NCBI GenBank assembly: GCA_963829235.1
Contig: CAWHIF010000003.1
Location: 186,001-250,000, forward strand
Origin: Bog-756 sp963829235
GTDB lineage: Bacteria > Actinomycetota > Acidimicrobiia > Acidimicrobiales > RAAP-2
Direction: 5' to 3'
DNA: 64,000 nt
This document shows, piece by piece, positions 36,140 through 44,503 of this stretch (the first letter of the stretch is position 1; each line of letters opens with the position of its first letter). Below the pieces are notes generated by a model. It saw nothing but the letters and a program-made list of their open reading frames with translations, did not search any database and was not told the origin of the DNA. The position numbers were made by a program, and so were the translations under genes.

Positions 36140-36961
36140 TCAGCCGAACTGACCGTTGACATAGTCGGATGTCCTCTGGTCGACCGGCGATTTGAAGATC
36201 TGTTCGGTGGTTCCCGATTCGATGATGCGACCGGGCTGGTTCTCGGCGGCGAGGAAGAAGGCACAGTTGTGGGAGACCCGCTGGGCCTGTTGCATGTTGT
36301 GGGTCACGATGACCACCGTGACCTCGTCGGCGATGTCGTGGATGGTGCTCTCGATGCGCAGGGTGGACGTCGGGTCGAGGGCCGAGCACGGCTCGTCCAT
36401 CAGCAGCACCCGCGGCTTGACCGCCAGTGCCCGGGCGATGCACAGGCGCTGTTGCTGGCCTCCGGAGAGGGCGCCGCCAAGCTCGCCGAGCCGATCCTTG
36501 ACCTCGTTCCACAGGCCCGCCTTGGTCAGCGACTCCTGGACGAGGGCGTCGCGGTCAGCCGGGTTGGTCCGGGAGAATTTGAGGCCGGCAAGCACATTTT
36601 CGGCGATGGTCATGGCCGGGAAGGGATTCGGCTTCTGGAACACCATGCCGATGTGTCGGCGGGTCTCCATGGCCCGTTGACCGGGACCATAGATGTCGGT
36701 CCCGTCCAGACTGACCGAGCCGGCGAGTTGAGCTCCGGGCACCACCTCGTGCATCCGGTTGAGGATGCGGAGGAAGGTCGACTTGCCGCATCCCGACGGC
36801 CCGATGAGCGCGGTGACCTTCGACCGCTCCATGGCCAGTGACACCGACTCGAGCACCAGCCGGCCGCTGAACCAGGCACACACCCCCTCGGCGTCGATGC
36901 GACCGGCCTGTCCCAACCCACCGGAGGGGGGCGACGGTTCAGTCAGCAGTTCGGTCGTCAT
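36140..36961 (-). CDS. pstB: Phosphate ABC transporter ATP-binding protein
   Basis: 273 aa ATPase driving PstCA. Walker A GPSGCGKST near residue 54, Q-loop VFQKPNPFP, signature LSGGQQQRLCIARAL, Walker B VLLMDEPCSALDP and switch VTHNMQQAQRVSHN are all intact. ATG overlaps the pstA stop (ATGA); the gene ends 4 bp before the likely pstS start. Confidence 0.97.
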   Translation of the reverse strand: MTTELLTEPSPPSGGLGQAGRIDAEGVCAWFSGRLVLESVSLAMERSKVTALIGPSGCGKSTFLRILNRMHEVVPGAQLAGSVSLDGTDIYGPGQRAMETRRHIGMVFQKPNPFPAMTIAENVLAGLKFSRTNPADRDALVQESLTKAGLWNEVKDRLGELGGALSGGQQQRLCIARALAVKPRVLLMDEPCSALDPTSTLRIESTIHDIADEVTVVIVTHNMQQAQRVSHNCAFFLAAENQPGRIIESGTTEQIFKSPVDQRTSDYVNGQFG

Positions 36962-38232
36962 TGATCATCCTCGCTCTCGCTCGCCATCGGAATGGGGACG
37001 AACATCCGGGCGAGCGTATCGTCCTGTGAGCCGACCTTTTTGCCCCTCTTGCCCTTGGTCCGGCTGAAGATCCGGGCCAGTACGAAGAGGATGAGCACGA
37101 TGGCCATCAGGATGAAGGCAGCCTGAAAGGCGAGATCGATCAACACCGGCTGGGCGGTGCGGACGTTGCTCCAGATGACCAAGGGGAGGGCTGCCTGCGC
37201 CTCGTGGAACGGGTTGACATTGATGGCCTGGGAACCGAACGCGGTGAACAGGAGCGGGGCTGTCTCGCCCACGATCCGGGCGATGCCCAGCAGGACCGCG
37301 GTCACCACGCCGGAGCGAGCGGTGGGCAGGACCACCGACCATGTCGTCCGCCACTCGGGCGCTCCCAGGGCGGCGGACGCCTCGCGCAGTCCGCTCGGGA
37401 CCACCCGCAGCACCTCTTCGACCACCCTGGTCACCGATGGGAGGAGGATCACCGTGAGGGCGAGCGAGGCGGCGAACCCGGAATAGGTGAGCACGTGGTC
37501 GAGGATGAGGAGCGAGTACACGAAGATGCCGGCCACCACGGTCGGCGTTCCACTCATCGCAGTCACCACGGTGCGTACGATGCGCACGCCGCGGCCGCGC
37601 ACCTCGTTGAGGAAGACGGCGGTGGCGATCGCCGCGGGGACGCCGATGGCGGCCGCGATCATCACCTGTTCGAACGTACCGATGACGGCGTGGAGGACAC
37701 CCACCGTGCCCAAGGCGTTGGACGCCGCCGGTTGGAAATGCGTCTCGTCCTTGGTGAACAACTCGCTCCAGTGCATCGTGGGAATGGCCCGGTAGGCCAC
37801 CCACACCACGATGAAGACCACCAGGAAGAAGACGAGGAGAGCTGCGCTGACCATGACGACGCCGACCACCCGGTCGGTCGCCACCCGACGCTCGATCACC
37901 TGTGCGGCGCCGATCCAGGTCAGCGCCAGGAAGCCGATGTACCAGCAGACCAGGAACCCGAAGGCCCCGGACAGGATGGTCAGCTGATTGAAGATGACCC
38001 AGACCAAACAGAATGAGGAGAGGGCGGCCAGCACCAGGAGGACCACGTCCCTCGTGCCGAAGTCACTGGGACGCAGGGGCGAGGGGAGCTTCCTCGGCTC
38101 GGGTGGCGGACCGGCCGGTATCTCGCTCCCCACCCGCGGTTCGGACCGGCCGCCCGGGGCCGGTCGCTCGACGACCAGACCAGGTTCGATCTGAATGAAC
38201 TGCCCAGTTGGTGCTCCGAGGTCGGTGCTCAT
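36958..38232 (-). CDS. pstA: Phosphate ABC transporter permease
   Basis: 424 aa, long for PstA because of a ~50-residue Pro-rich cytoplasmic head and two extra N-terminal membrane segments before the usual permease core. The core has FLNEVRGRG, GTPTVVAGIFVYSLLIL and the ABC permease loop EASAALGAPEWRTTWSVVLP. ATG 38232 overlaps the pstC stop by 4 bp; the frame open upstream is pstC in another phase. Confidence 0.93.
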   Translation of the reverse strand: MSTDLGAPTGQFIQIEPGLVVERPAPGGRSEPRVGSEIPAGPPPEPRKLPSPLRPSDFGTRDVVLLVLAALSSFCLVWVIFNQLTILSGAFGFLVCWYIGFLALTWIGAAQVIERRVATDRVVGVVMVSAALLVFFLVVFIVVWVAYRAIPTMHWSELFTKDETHFQPAASNALGTVGVLHAVIGTFEQVMIAAAIGVPAAIATAVFLNEVRGRGVRIVRTVVTAMSGTPTVVAGIFVYSLLILDHVLTYSGFAASLALTVILLPSVTRVVEEVLRVVPSGLREASAALGAPEWRTTWSVVLPTARSGVVTAVLLGIARIVGETAPLLFTAFGSQAINVNPFHEAQAALPLVIWSNVRTAQPVLIDLAFQAAFILMAIVLILFVLARIFSRTKGKRGKKVGSQDDTLARMFVPIPMASESEDDQ

Positions 38233-39221
38233 AGGTCCACCCCGGCACCGCTTCGCGACCGGTTGATGATGGCCGAGGCGATGAGGTTGACCACCAGGGT
38301 GATGGCGAACAGGACGAAGCCGCAGAGGAGGAGGTCCTGAAGCCCGAGCGTGCCGTGCGAACCGAAGTTGACCGCGATCAACTGGGAGATGGTGGATCCA
38401 CCGTGCTGGAGGATCATGGGACTGACCCGGAAGGCGGTGCCGAGGATGATGGAGACGGCGATGGTCTCCTCCAGAGCCCGACCGAGGCCGAGCATGATGG
38501 CACCGATCATGCCGCCCCTCCCGAAGGGGAGGACCACGGTTCGGATCATCTGCCACCGACTGGCGCCGAGCGCCAGCGCGGCCTCGCGCTCCCCGGGTGG
38601 AGCGAGGGAGAAGACTTCCCGGCTGATCGACGCCACGATGGGCACGATCATCAGGCCGACCACCAGCCCGGCAATGAAGAGTGAGGCGTTCAAGGGCGGG
38701 CTGTTGACCTTGAAGAACGGGATGAAGGCGAGGTGTCGCGACAACCACGTGCTGAAGCCGACCACGTTGGTCTCCAGCTCGAAGACCGCCCACAGGCCGA
38801 AGATGATGCTGGGGATGGCGGCGGCAAGATCGATCATGGAGATCAGCGGGCGGCGGCTCCAGAGCGGCGCGTACTCGCTGAGGAAGAGCGCCGTGCCGAT
38901 GGCCACCGGCGTGCCCACCAACATGGCCACCCCGGCGACCTCGAGGGTCCCGACCAGCGAGGCCAGGACGCCGAAGACCGGGTGCTTTCCGGGATTCGGC
39001 AAGCCCGACTGGGTGAAGAAGCGCCAACCAGCCTCCTGGAAGGCCGGGAAGCCACTCTTGAACAGGAAGAGACCGATCAGGAAGAGCAGGACCAGCACGC
39101 CCATCGAAACGGTCCACACACCCCGGCGGTAGAAACGGTCTGCCCTGCTGTAGTCGGTGGTGATCGTGATCGGCTCGGGCACCACCGTGTCGGGCGCAAT
39201 GCTGGGCAGATCAACGGACAT
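38229..39221 (-). CDS. pstC: Phosphate ABC transporter permease
   Basis: 330 aa with six core TMs. Conserved stretches: ALFLSEYAPLWSRRPLISMI, AAIPSIIFGLWAVF and the coupling loop EAALALGASRWQMIRTVVLP. First gene of pstCAB-pstS, preceded by a PHO-box-like repeat about 85-115 bp upstream. Confidence 0.96.
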   Translation of the reverse strand: MSVDLPSIAPDTVVPEPITITTDYSRADRFYRRGVWTVSMGVLVLLFLIGLFLFKSGFPAFQEAGWRFFTQSGLPNPGKHPVFGVLASLVGTLEVAGVAMLVGTPVAIGTALFLSEYAPLWSRRPLISMIDLAAAIPSIIFGLWAVFELETNVVGFSTWLSRHLAFIPFFKVNSPPLNASLFIAGLVVGLMIVPIVASISREVFSLAPPGEREAALALGASRWQMIRTVVLPFGRGGMIGAIMLGLGRALEETIAVSIILGTAFRVSPMILQHGGSTISQLIAVNFGSHGTLGLQDLLLCGFVLFAITLVVNLIASAIINRSRSGAGVDL

Positions 39222-39303
39222 GGCTCTGGGAGATGCCTCTCGGGCTGCTCGGGGGTCGAATCGGCTGCTCTGACCGCCGCCCTGCGTTACCGACGGTCAC
39301 ACA

Positions 39304-39336
39304 ACCGTAGCCAGGCAAGGTGAACGCAAGCACAAC
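39304..39336 (-). promoter_or_regulatory. PHO-box-like direct repeat upstream of pstC
   Basis: Minus strand reads GTTGTGCTTGC directly followed by GTTCACCTTGC, two 11-bp units with 8 matches, the second equal to the actinobacterial PhoP (PhoR-PhoP) box consensus GTTCACC. A third, weaker unit follows. Positioned for activation of the pst operon at low phosphate. Confidence 0.65.
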
Positions 39337-39392
39337 TCCTGGCAAAATCCAGTTGACAATTGAGTGATTCTCACGGGCCCTTGAAGGCCGTC

Positions 39393-39436
39393 GAGAACAC
39401 CCTGGTCACAGCCGGAGAACACCCTGGCTACAGCTC
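39393..39436. repeat. 22-bp direct repeat at the end of a lipoprotein gene
   Basis: GAGAACACCCTGG plus a variant CTACAGC/TCACAGC tail occurs twice with a 22-bp period; the second copy overlaps the stop codon of the lipoprotein gene at 39428. Confidence 0.75.
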
Positions 39437-40144
39437 AGCAGACACGAGTTCCGATCTCCCCACGCTGAACGGGATGACCTTGTCCTTCCAGTCCACGTGA
39501 CCGGACGAATCGATGACGATGGGCAGGTACGACGCCTTGGCCGTTTGAACGTAGGGACGGGCGCCCCGTAGCTGAGCCAGCTGGATGCGGACCGTCTTGG
39601 CCGCGGTTGCGTCGGTCGCCTGGAGGTCGTCCAGGCCTGCCCAGTAGAGGTTCCGGCCGCCGCAGGCGATGAAGGTCGCCAGCCACTTTTGCCCGGCCGG
39701 GTCCGTCCACACGATGGGGTCGAACAGCTCGAGCTGGTCCGTGCCCGGGATCTTCCCGACAACGGGTGCAGACGAGGACGGCCCTGACCGGAGCTTCGTC
39801 CCGTAGGGCAGCTGGAAGGTGTCCACGGCTGCGGTGCCACCCTTGCTCTTGATCGAATTGATCGCCGCCTCGGCGGACGGGTCGGGTGAGAAGGCGGCGA
39901 AATGTGGATGCTCGCCTGTGGGCAGCGAGGGCTCGATCTGACCGTTGACCGTATACGTGCACCCTTCCAGCTCGTCGGTCGGAGTCGCCAGCGCGACAAC
40001 GCTCGTGTTTCCCGTCGTCACCGACGACTTCGGCGGGCTGCTCGACCCGCTGCCACAGGCCGAAGCGACGAGGGCGAGGGCGGTGGCTCCAGCCACCGCC
40101 GCCCAACGCGTGCGTCTGCCCCTGTTGGCGATCTGCGGTCCCAT
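39428..40144 (-). CDS. Lipoprotein of unknown function
   Basis: 238 aa. Signal with lipobox LALVASAC, Ser-rich spacer, then an extracellular domain with WTDPAGQKWLATFIACGG and a Cys pair. Homologous domain not recognised. Upstream of the pst operon on the same strand, but separated by the PHO-box region, so probably independently transcribed. Confidence 0.75.
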   Translation of the reverse strand: MGPQIANRGRRTRWAAVAGATALALVASACGSGSSSPPKSSVTTGNTSVVALATPTDELEGCTYTVNGQIEPSLPTGEHPHFAAFSPDPSAEAAINSIKSKGGTAAVDTFQLPYGTKLRSGPSSSAPVVGKIPGTDQLELFDPIVWTDPAGQKWLATFIACGGRNLYWAGLDDLQATDATAAKTVRIQLAQLRGARPYVQTAKASYLPIVIDSSGHVDWKDKVIPFSVGRSELVSAEL

Positions 40145-40384
40145 CCACCCTCACTTGGTCGTCGGCTCACGCGGTGTCTGGCCAGCAGCGGATCGCGGGC
40201 CAAAGTGGACGACACCCCGCGGTCCGGGCCAGGACTGTCAGTCTGCACACAGCCCCACATTCATGTCAACGCGGCCCGACCGTCCGGAAGCACGACGGCC
40301 ATCAGACTCCAGGCGGGCCGTCTTCCCGAACGATCGCAACGGGCTGCAGTCACGGGGACGCGTGGGAATGTGTACCATCAGCCG

Positions 40385-40933
40385 GTGCGCTTGCGTAGGT
40401 GGTCGGTCCGTCGGACCTTGGTGTCGGTCGGCGTCCTGGGCGTGCTCCCACTGATGTCGGCGGCGTGCTCGAGCCCGTCGACGTCATCGACAGGCACAAC
40501 CGCCAAGACGAGCACGACGACGAGCGCAAATAGTCGGACACTTTGTACGACGGTTTCGCCGGCGCAGATCGCGGCGACCACCGGGCTCAAGGTCAGTCCC
40601 GCGCAGACGACCAGCACGAAGACCACCGTCACCTGTACGTACAAGGCCACCGACCTGTCAAAGTCGGTGATCATCCTGTACTCGATCGACGTCACCGCCG
40701 CCGACTTCGTCAACCAGGCCAAGAAGGCGAACTCGGCTCACGGCCCGATCACCCACGTGAGCCACCTGGGGGACGGCGCGTACTACTTCACCGTGCCGGC
40801 GCAAGACTCGACGATCACCACCCTGGTCGTGGTCCACGGGCAGGCAGAGATCGTCATCACGAGTACGGCCGGCCTCGCCCAGATACAGAATCTGGCCCAG
40901 CTGATCCTCTTTGCCTTCTCCTCCAAGGGGTAG
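40385..40933 (+). CDS. Small lipoprotein, DUF3558-like
   Basis: 182 aa from GTG 40385 (GTG 40370 is possible). Arg-rich N-terminus, lipobox LPLMSAAC, Ser/Thr-rich spacer, then LCTTVSPAQIAATTGLKV and a single-domain body with TCTYKATD and an internal Cys pair. The layout resembles DUF3558-type lipoproteins; role unknown. Divergent from the lipoprotein gene at 40144. Confidence 0.7.
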   Translation: MRLRRWSVRRTLVSVGVLGVLPLMSAACSSPSTSSTGTTAKTSTTTSANSRTLCTTVSPAQIAATTGLKVSPAQTTSTKTTVTCTYKATDLSKSVIILYSIDVTAADFVNQAKKANSAHGPITHVSHLGDGAYYFTVPAQDSTITTLVVVHGQAEIVITSTAGLAQIQNLAQLILFAFSSKG

Positions 40934-41140
40934 CACGGGCCGGATGAAGAGCGCCGCCAGATGGACAGCCTGGACGACCTTGGGGGCGTCCTTGGCTGCT
41001 GCGGCCGTATGGGTCCTTCGGACTTCGCACCGAACGCGAACGGCTGGAGGCGAGCTGTTTCCTTCCGCCGACAGCGACACCTGGCCGCCGGTACCGACCA
41101 AGCCCGACCGCCTTCTGTAGGTCCCGGCCCGCGGGTGAGC

Positions 41141-41206
41141 CTCGGCCCGTCCCTGTGTTGCTCGGCCCGCGTCCCTGTGTTGCTCTGTCCTGTGTTGCTC
41201 GGCCCG
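41141..41206. repeat. ~20-bp imperfect tandem repeat, intergenic
   Basis: CTCGGCCCG(CG)TCCCTGTGTTG recurs about three times with small indels between the lipoprotein and the monooxygenase-fold gene. The 300-bp gap 40934-41231 holds nothing else. Confidence 0.8.
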
Positions 41207-41231
41207 AGGGCAGCCGACCAGGACGGCCGGA

Positions 41232-41585
41232 TCAGGAGGAGTCGGGCTCCCGCGTCCAGAGCGAGACGTGGATGCACTCACCCACTTGGATGGAGTAGTC
41301 GAGGTAGAAGTCGTCCCGGCTCTGCTGCTGGGCGCTCCGGTGGGCAGGGTCGTCACGCCACGCTTGGTGAGCGGCCGGCGACGCAAACGTCACCAGGGAG
41401 ACATGCTCCCCGTCCTCCGCGGTGAAGGTCTTGAAGTCCACGAATCCGTCGGCAGCCCGTGCCGCCATCTCCATCTCGTGGGCCACCCGTCGGTAGTCGG
41501 GCTCGGCATCGTGACGGCGTCGGGACCGGAACACGGTCATCACCTGCCCCCGGGTGAACTCCGGGCGGTCGCCCTCCCCCGCCAC
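41232..41585 (-). CDS. Antibiotic-biosynthesis-monooxygenase-fold (ABM) small protein
   Basis: 117 aa from GTG 41585. Sequence FRSRRRHDAEPDYRRVAHEM then VSLVTFASPAAHQAWRDDPA matches the ABM/dimeric alpha-beta barrel pattern. The initial ~15 residues may be extra (ATG at 41540). 12 bp after serA, so probably co-transcribed. Substrate unknown. Confidence 0.75.
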   Translation of the reverse strand: MAGEGDRPEFTRGQVMTVFRSRRRHDAEPDYRRVAHEMEMAARAADGFVDFKTFTAEDGEHVSLVTFASPAAHQAWRDDPAHRSAQQQSRDDFYLDYSIQVGECIHVSLWTREPDSS

Positions 41586-41597
41586 CGCGTTCAGCCG

Positions 41598-43163
41598 TTA
41601 CGACTCGACGGTGTGGACGTCGCTGATCCCCGGAGCCGCCCGCAACAGGACCAGGGCGGCGTCGGGAACCTGTCGGTCGGTGGACAGCACCATGAGCGCG
41701 GTGTGACCGGTGGCCGACGGGCCCACCGCCATGGACGAGATGGACACATCAGCCTCTCCGATGATCGTCCCCACCGCGCCGATCATCCCGGCCCGGTCGT
41801 CATTGCGCACGACCACCATGTGAGGGGCGGGAGGGACCTCGACGGTATGGTCGTCCATCATGACCAGCCGCGGCTCGGTGCGCGGGCCGGTGAGGGTCCC
41901 GGCCACCGAATGATCGCCGCTCCGTAGGGTGATCAGATTGACATAGTCGTGGGCGGTGACGGTGGAGATCTCCCGCACCTCGAGGCCGCGCTCGGCCGCC
42001 AGCTGGGGCGCGTTCACGTAGCTGACCGGTTCCTCCGTGGCCGCGGCAAAGAGCCCCTTCAGCACCGACAGGGTGAGGATGCCGGTGCCGGCGCCGGCCA
42101 GACCCCCTTGGTACTCGATCTCGAGGGTGCCGGGCAGCCCGTCGTTCAGGCACGAGACAATCCGGCCCAACTGTTCGGCTAGGCCCATGAACGGGCGCAC
42201 GGTCTCCGACACGTCGGTGGCCGCCACGTTGACGGCGAAGGGGACGAAGTCGCCGTTGAGCGCCAGGATGACCTGCTCGGCGATGGTCACGCCGGCCTTG
42301 TCCTGGGCCTCGGCCGTCGACGCACCCAGATGTGGTGACACCACGACCGAGGGCAGCTCGAACAACGGCGACTCCGTAGTCGGCTCCTTGGCGAACACGT
42401 CGAGCCCGGCTCCTTGCACGTGACCCGATCGGATGGCCTCGGCCAGGGCCTCCTCGTCCACGATGCCGCCGCGGGCGGTATTGATGATACGGAGTCCCGG
42501 TTTGGCCTTGGCCAGCAGATCCTTCCCGATGAGGCCGAGGGTGTCGGCGTTCTTCGGCAGGTGCACGCTCACGAAGTCGGACACCCCGATGAGCTCGTCG
42601 AGCCCCATGAGCTCCACTCCCATGTGCTTGGCCCGATCGGCGGAGACGTAGGGGTCATAGGCCACAAGGCGCATGCCGAACGCCAGAGCCCGTTGCGCGA
42701 CGAGGGCGCCGACCCGGCCCAGGCCGATCACGCCGAGGGTCTTCCCGTGCAGTTCGACGCCCTCCCATTTCGACCGCTCCCACTTCCCCGCCACCAGGGC
42801 GGCGTGGGCCTGGGGGATGTTGCGGGCCTGGGCCAGCAGCAGGGCCATGGCCTGCTCGGCCGCGGAGAGGATGTTCGACTGTGGGGCGTTGACCACCATG
42901 ACGCCCCGATCGGTCGCCGCGGTCACGTCGACGTTGTCGAGGCCGATGCCCGCCCGGCCCACCACGATCAGGTCGGTGCCGGCCGTGAGTACTTCGGCAG
43001 TCACCGTTGTGGCCGAGCGGATGACGAGAGCCTGAGCGCCGACCACAGCCGAGATCAGCGCCTCGGGGGTCAGATCGAGTTGGACGTCGACCTCGTGACC
43101 GGCGTCGGCCATGAGGTCGAGCCCCGGCTGGGCCAGCTTTTCGGTGACCAGTACCCTACCCAT
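41598..43163 (-). CDS. serA: D-3-phosphoglycerate dehydrogenase
   Basis: First step of serine synthesis (3-phosphoglycerate to phosphohydroxypyruvate, NAD+). 521 aa, the long actinobacterial form: catalytic/NAD domain with LGVIGLGRVGALVAQRAL, NTARGGIVDEEAL and catalytic His in VVSPHLGASTAEAQ; an intervening substrate-binding (ASB) domain; and a C-terminal ACT domain (VRNDDRAGMIGAVGTIIGEA). Preceded by GGAAGGGAGC. Forms a serine gene cluster with an aminotransferase and serC. Confidence 0.97.
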   Translation of the reverse strand: MGRVLVTEKLAQPGLDLMADAGHEVDVQLDLTPEALISAVVGAQALVIRSATTVTAEVLTAGTDLIVVGRAGIGLDNVDVTAATDRGVMVVNAPQSNILSAAEQAMALLLAQARNIPQAHAALVAGKWERSKWEGVELHGKTLGVIGLGRVGALVAQRALAFGMRLVAYDPYVSADRAKHMGVELMGLDELIGVSDFVSVHLPKNADTLGLIGKDLLAKAKPGLRIINTARGGIVDEEALAEAIRSGHVQGAGLDVFAKEPTTESPLFELPSVVVSPHLGASTAEAQDKAGVTIAEQVILALNGDFVPFAVNVAATDVSETVRPFMGLAEQLGRIVSCLNDGLPGTLEIEYQGGLAGAGTGILTLSVLKGLFAAATEEPVSYVNAPQLAAERGLEVREISTVTAHDYVNLITLRSGDHSVAGTLTGPRTEPRLVMMDDHTVEVPPAPHMVVVRNDDRAGMIGAVGTIIGEADVSISSMAVGPSATGHTALMVLSTDRQVPDAALVLLRAAPGISDVHTVES

Positions 43164-43172
43164 GGTGCTCCC

Positions 43173-43214
43173 TTCCTACGGAGATCGAGAACGTTCCTAC
43201 GGAGATCGAGAACG
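43173..43214. repeat. 21-bp perfect direct repeat between serA and the aminotransferase
   Basis: TTCCTACGGAGATCGAGAAC(G) occurs twice back to back just upstream of the serA ribosome-binding site on the minus strand. Confidence 0.9.
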
Positions 43215-43232
43215 TTCGGCCGGAGCCCGGCA

Positions 43233-44438
43233 TCACGACGCATCGCCGAACAGCTTGGCCAACCGGGAGACCCCTTCGATGAGATCGTCGTCGCCCAGGG
43301 CGTAGGACATCCTGAAGTAGCCCGGGGCTCCGAACGCCTCGCCGGGCACCACGGCCACCTTCGCCTCGTCGATGGCCAGATCGGCCAGTTCGGCGCTCGA
43401 GGCCGACCGACGGCCCCGGATGTCGCGGCCGTAGAGCCCCTCGACCGAGGGGAAGGCGTAGAACGCCCCCTCGGGCAGGATGCAGGACACGCCGTCGATC
43501 TGGTTGAGCATGGTGAAGATGGTCTTCCGCCTGCGGTCGAAGGCCTGGCGCATCTCCTCGGCCGCGGTGAGGTCGCCGGACACTGCGGCGAGGGCTGCCC
43601 GCTGGGAGACATTGGCCACGTTCGAGGTCTCGTGCGACTGCAGGTTGGTGGCCGCCGTCACCACGTCGGTCGGGCCGATCATCCAGCCCACCCGCCATCC
43701 GGTCATGGCGTAGGTCTTGGCCACACCGTTGACCACGATGCACCGATCGGCCAGCTCGGGAACCAGGACCGGCATGGAGTGGTGCTCTGCGCCCCCGTAC
43801 ACCAGATGCTCGTAGATCTCGTCGGTCAGCACCCACAGACCCTCCCCCGCGGCCCACTCTCCGATGGCTTGGATCTCATGGCGCGGGTACACGGCGCCGG
43901 TGGGATTGGACGGGGACACGAACAACAGCACCTTCGTGCGGGGGGTCCGGGCCGCCTCGAGTTGGGCCAGGGTCACACGGAAGCCGCTGGCCGCGTCGGT
44001 GGTGATGACGACCGGAACCCCACCGGCCAGCCTGATGACCTCGGGGTAGGTGGTCCAGTACGGGGCGAGCACCAACACCTCGTCGCCCGGGTCGCAGAGC
44101 GCGGCGAACGAGTTGGCGATGGCCTGCTTCCCACCGTTGGTCACCAGGACCTGTGACGCGGCCACCTCGAACCCTGAGTCCCGGCGGGTCTTGACCGCCA
44201 CCGCCTCCCGAAGCTCGGGGAGCCCGGCGGTGGGGGTGTACTTATGGGACCGCGGATCGCGGCAGGCGGCCTCGGCCGCGGCCACGATGTGCTCGGGAGT
44301 GGGAAAATCCGGCTCACCGGCTCCGAAGCCGATGACGTTCTCACCCGCGGCCTTGAGCGCTTTGGCCTTGGCGTCGACGGCCAGGGTGGCAGAGGGTGAG
44401 ACTGCCGCGATCCGCTCCGAGATCCTTCGGCCGGTCAT
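43233..44438 (-). CDS. Aspartate/aromatic-type aminotransferase (class I, PLP)
   Basis: 401 aa. Typical I-gamma aspartate aminotransferase: FGAGEPDFPTPEHIV, KYTPTAGLPELREAV, VSPSNPTGAVYPRHE, VLTDEIYEHLVYGG, the PLP-lysine motif VAKTYAMTGWRVGW and RMSYALGDDDL. Start ATG 44438 gives MTGRRISERIAAVSPSATL, as in homologues; the frame extends 25 codons further without similarity. Divergent from serC, upstream of serA. Confidence 0.93.
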   Translation of the reverse strand: MTGRRISERIAAVSPSATLAVDAKAKALKAAGENVIGFGAGEPDFPTPEHIVAAAEAACRDPRSHKYTPTAGLPELREAVAVKTRRDSGFEVAASQVLVTNGGKQAIANSFAALCDPGDEVLVLAPYWTTYPEVIRLAGGVPVVITTDAASGFRVTLAQLEAARTPRTKVLLFVSPSNPTGAVYPRHEIQAIGEWAAGEGLWVLTDEIYEHLVYGGAEHHSMPVLVPELADRCIVVNGVAKTYAMTGWRVGWMIGPTDVVTAATNLQSHETSNVANVSQRAALAAVSGDLTAAEEMRQAFDRRRKTIFTMLNQIDGVSCILPEGAFYAFPSVEGLYGRDIRGRRSASSAELADLAIDEAKVAVVPGEAFGAPGYFRMSYALGDDDLIEGVSRLAKLFGDAS

Positions 44439-44503
44439 GGCGTCGCCGCGGGGCAGAATCCTCCGCGGTCGGGTCCGGTTTCTATCGCGTGTGCCATGGT
44501 GCC

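Noticed and set aside
35089..36159. 356-codon plus-strand frame opposite pstS
   Set aside because: No recognisable domain; the minus strand carries clear PstS sequence.
42414..44156. 580-codon plus-strand open frame
   Set aside because: Runs opposite serA and the aminotransferase, both with complete family motifs; it is a GC-driven shadow.
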